Source of the DNA: Kaistia adipata DSM 17808
Lineage (GTDB): Bacteria; Pseudomonadota; Alphaproteobacteria; Rhizobiales; Kaistiaceae
Reading direction: 5' to 3'
DNA: 64,000 nucleotides
NCBI RefSeq assembly: GCF_000423225.1
Contig: NZ_AUHO01000006.1
Coordinates: 62,001-126,000 of the forward strand
Shown here: positions 63,912-64,000 of the stretch, in pieces
Layout: each line of letters starts with the position of its first letter
Numbering within the stretch: position 1 is the stretch's first letter
Position numbers and translations under genes: made by a program
The notes under the pieces: model-generated
Told to the model about the DNA's origin: nothing
Databases searched by the model: none
Seen by the model: only the letters and a program-made list of their open reading frames with translations

Positions 63912-64000
63912 GTGACGTCGCAGGATGGAGCCGGAAGGCGGGTCTCGGTCATCGGGCTCGGCTCGATGGGATATGGCATGGCGCGGTCGCTCGCGAAGGC
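63912..64000 (+). CDS. 3-hydroxyacid dehydrogenase family protein, 3' end outside the window
   Basis: Only 29 codons are visible. After a short N-terminus the frame shows VSVIGLGSMGYGMARSLAK, the Rossmann GxGxMGxxMA motif of beta-hydroxyacid dehydrogenases. Next to otnK/otnC it is probably OtnD/LtnD, which oxidises L-threonate or D-erythronate at C2. GTG 63912 has GGAAGG 10-15 nt upstream. The substrate cannot be judged from this fragment. Confidence 0.75.
   Translation, partial: MTSQDGAGRRVSVIGLGSMGYGMARSLAK

Overview
The window is a GC-rich chromosomal segment of an alphaproteobacterium. The order of housekeeping genes (rnj-mce-DUF1467-proS-lolC-lolD ... dnaE, rpsB-tsf-pyrH-frr-uppS-cdsA-dxr-rseP-bamA-lpxD-fabZ-lpxA-lpxI-lpxB, gltA/gltX/comEC/lexA) is typical of Hyphomicrobiales (Rhizobiales). 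Supporting traits are a short ProS without an editing insert, LpxI in place of LpxH, a GTTC-N7-GTTC type SOS box, and FixLJ-FixK oxygen signalling. The genus cannot be fixed from the sequence alone; a free-living, Kaistia-like rhizobialean is a guess.

Layout. 1-6008: 3' part of RNase J, methylmalonyl-CoA epimerase, a small membrane protein, prolyl-tRNA synthetase and the Lol lipoprotein exporter. 6009-16477: an accessory block between lolD and dnaE. It holds a sulfate ABC transporter without its ATPase, a FixK-type regulator divergent from a haem-PAS FixL/FixJ pair, a single-domain receiver with Glu in place of the phosphorylated Asp, an AI-2E family permease, a membrane metallophosphoesterase, a DUF1269 protein and a 32-residue membrane peptide. 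16478-34635: dnaE, then the long translation / isoprenoid / outer-membrane / lipid A run from rpsB to lpxB. 34636-35216: nested palindromic intergenic repeats. 35217-41675: gltA, gltX, comEC and lexA, with a LexA box inside the lexA promoter.

41816-46887: a periplasmic nitrate reductase operon (napEDABC, no napF) followed upstream by a haem oxygenase gene. 46888-50399: an AT-rich control region and a glycine betaine/proline-type ABC transporter. 50441-50869: a glyoxalase-fold protein. 51041-64000: a sugar/polyol catabolic island. It has two short-chain dehydrogenases divergent from a TIM-barrel epimerase; an RbsA/RbsC/RbsB-type importer; a ROK regulator; a PfkB kinase; a GatZ/KbaZ-like protein; a tiny lipoprotein; and an acid-sugar module (otnC-otnK divergent from an otnD-type dehydrogenase that runs off the window).

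How the island may work (inference): the importer brings in a polyol or ketose, the GolD-like dehydrogenase oxidises it, the TIM-barrel enzyme may epimerise the ketose, the PfkB kinase phosphorylates it, and the GatZ-like protein (possibly a tagatose-6-phosphate 4-epimerase) returns it to fructose-6-phosphate. The otn genes would convert a four-carbon acid sugar to dihydroxyacetone phosphate. Two promoters in the island share a 26-bp candidate operator (19 of 26 positions identical), which suggests control by the local ROK protein. The otn promoter carries a different, LacI-type operator pair.
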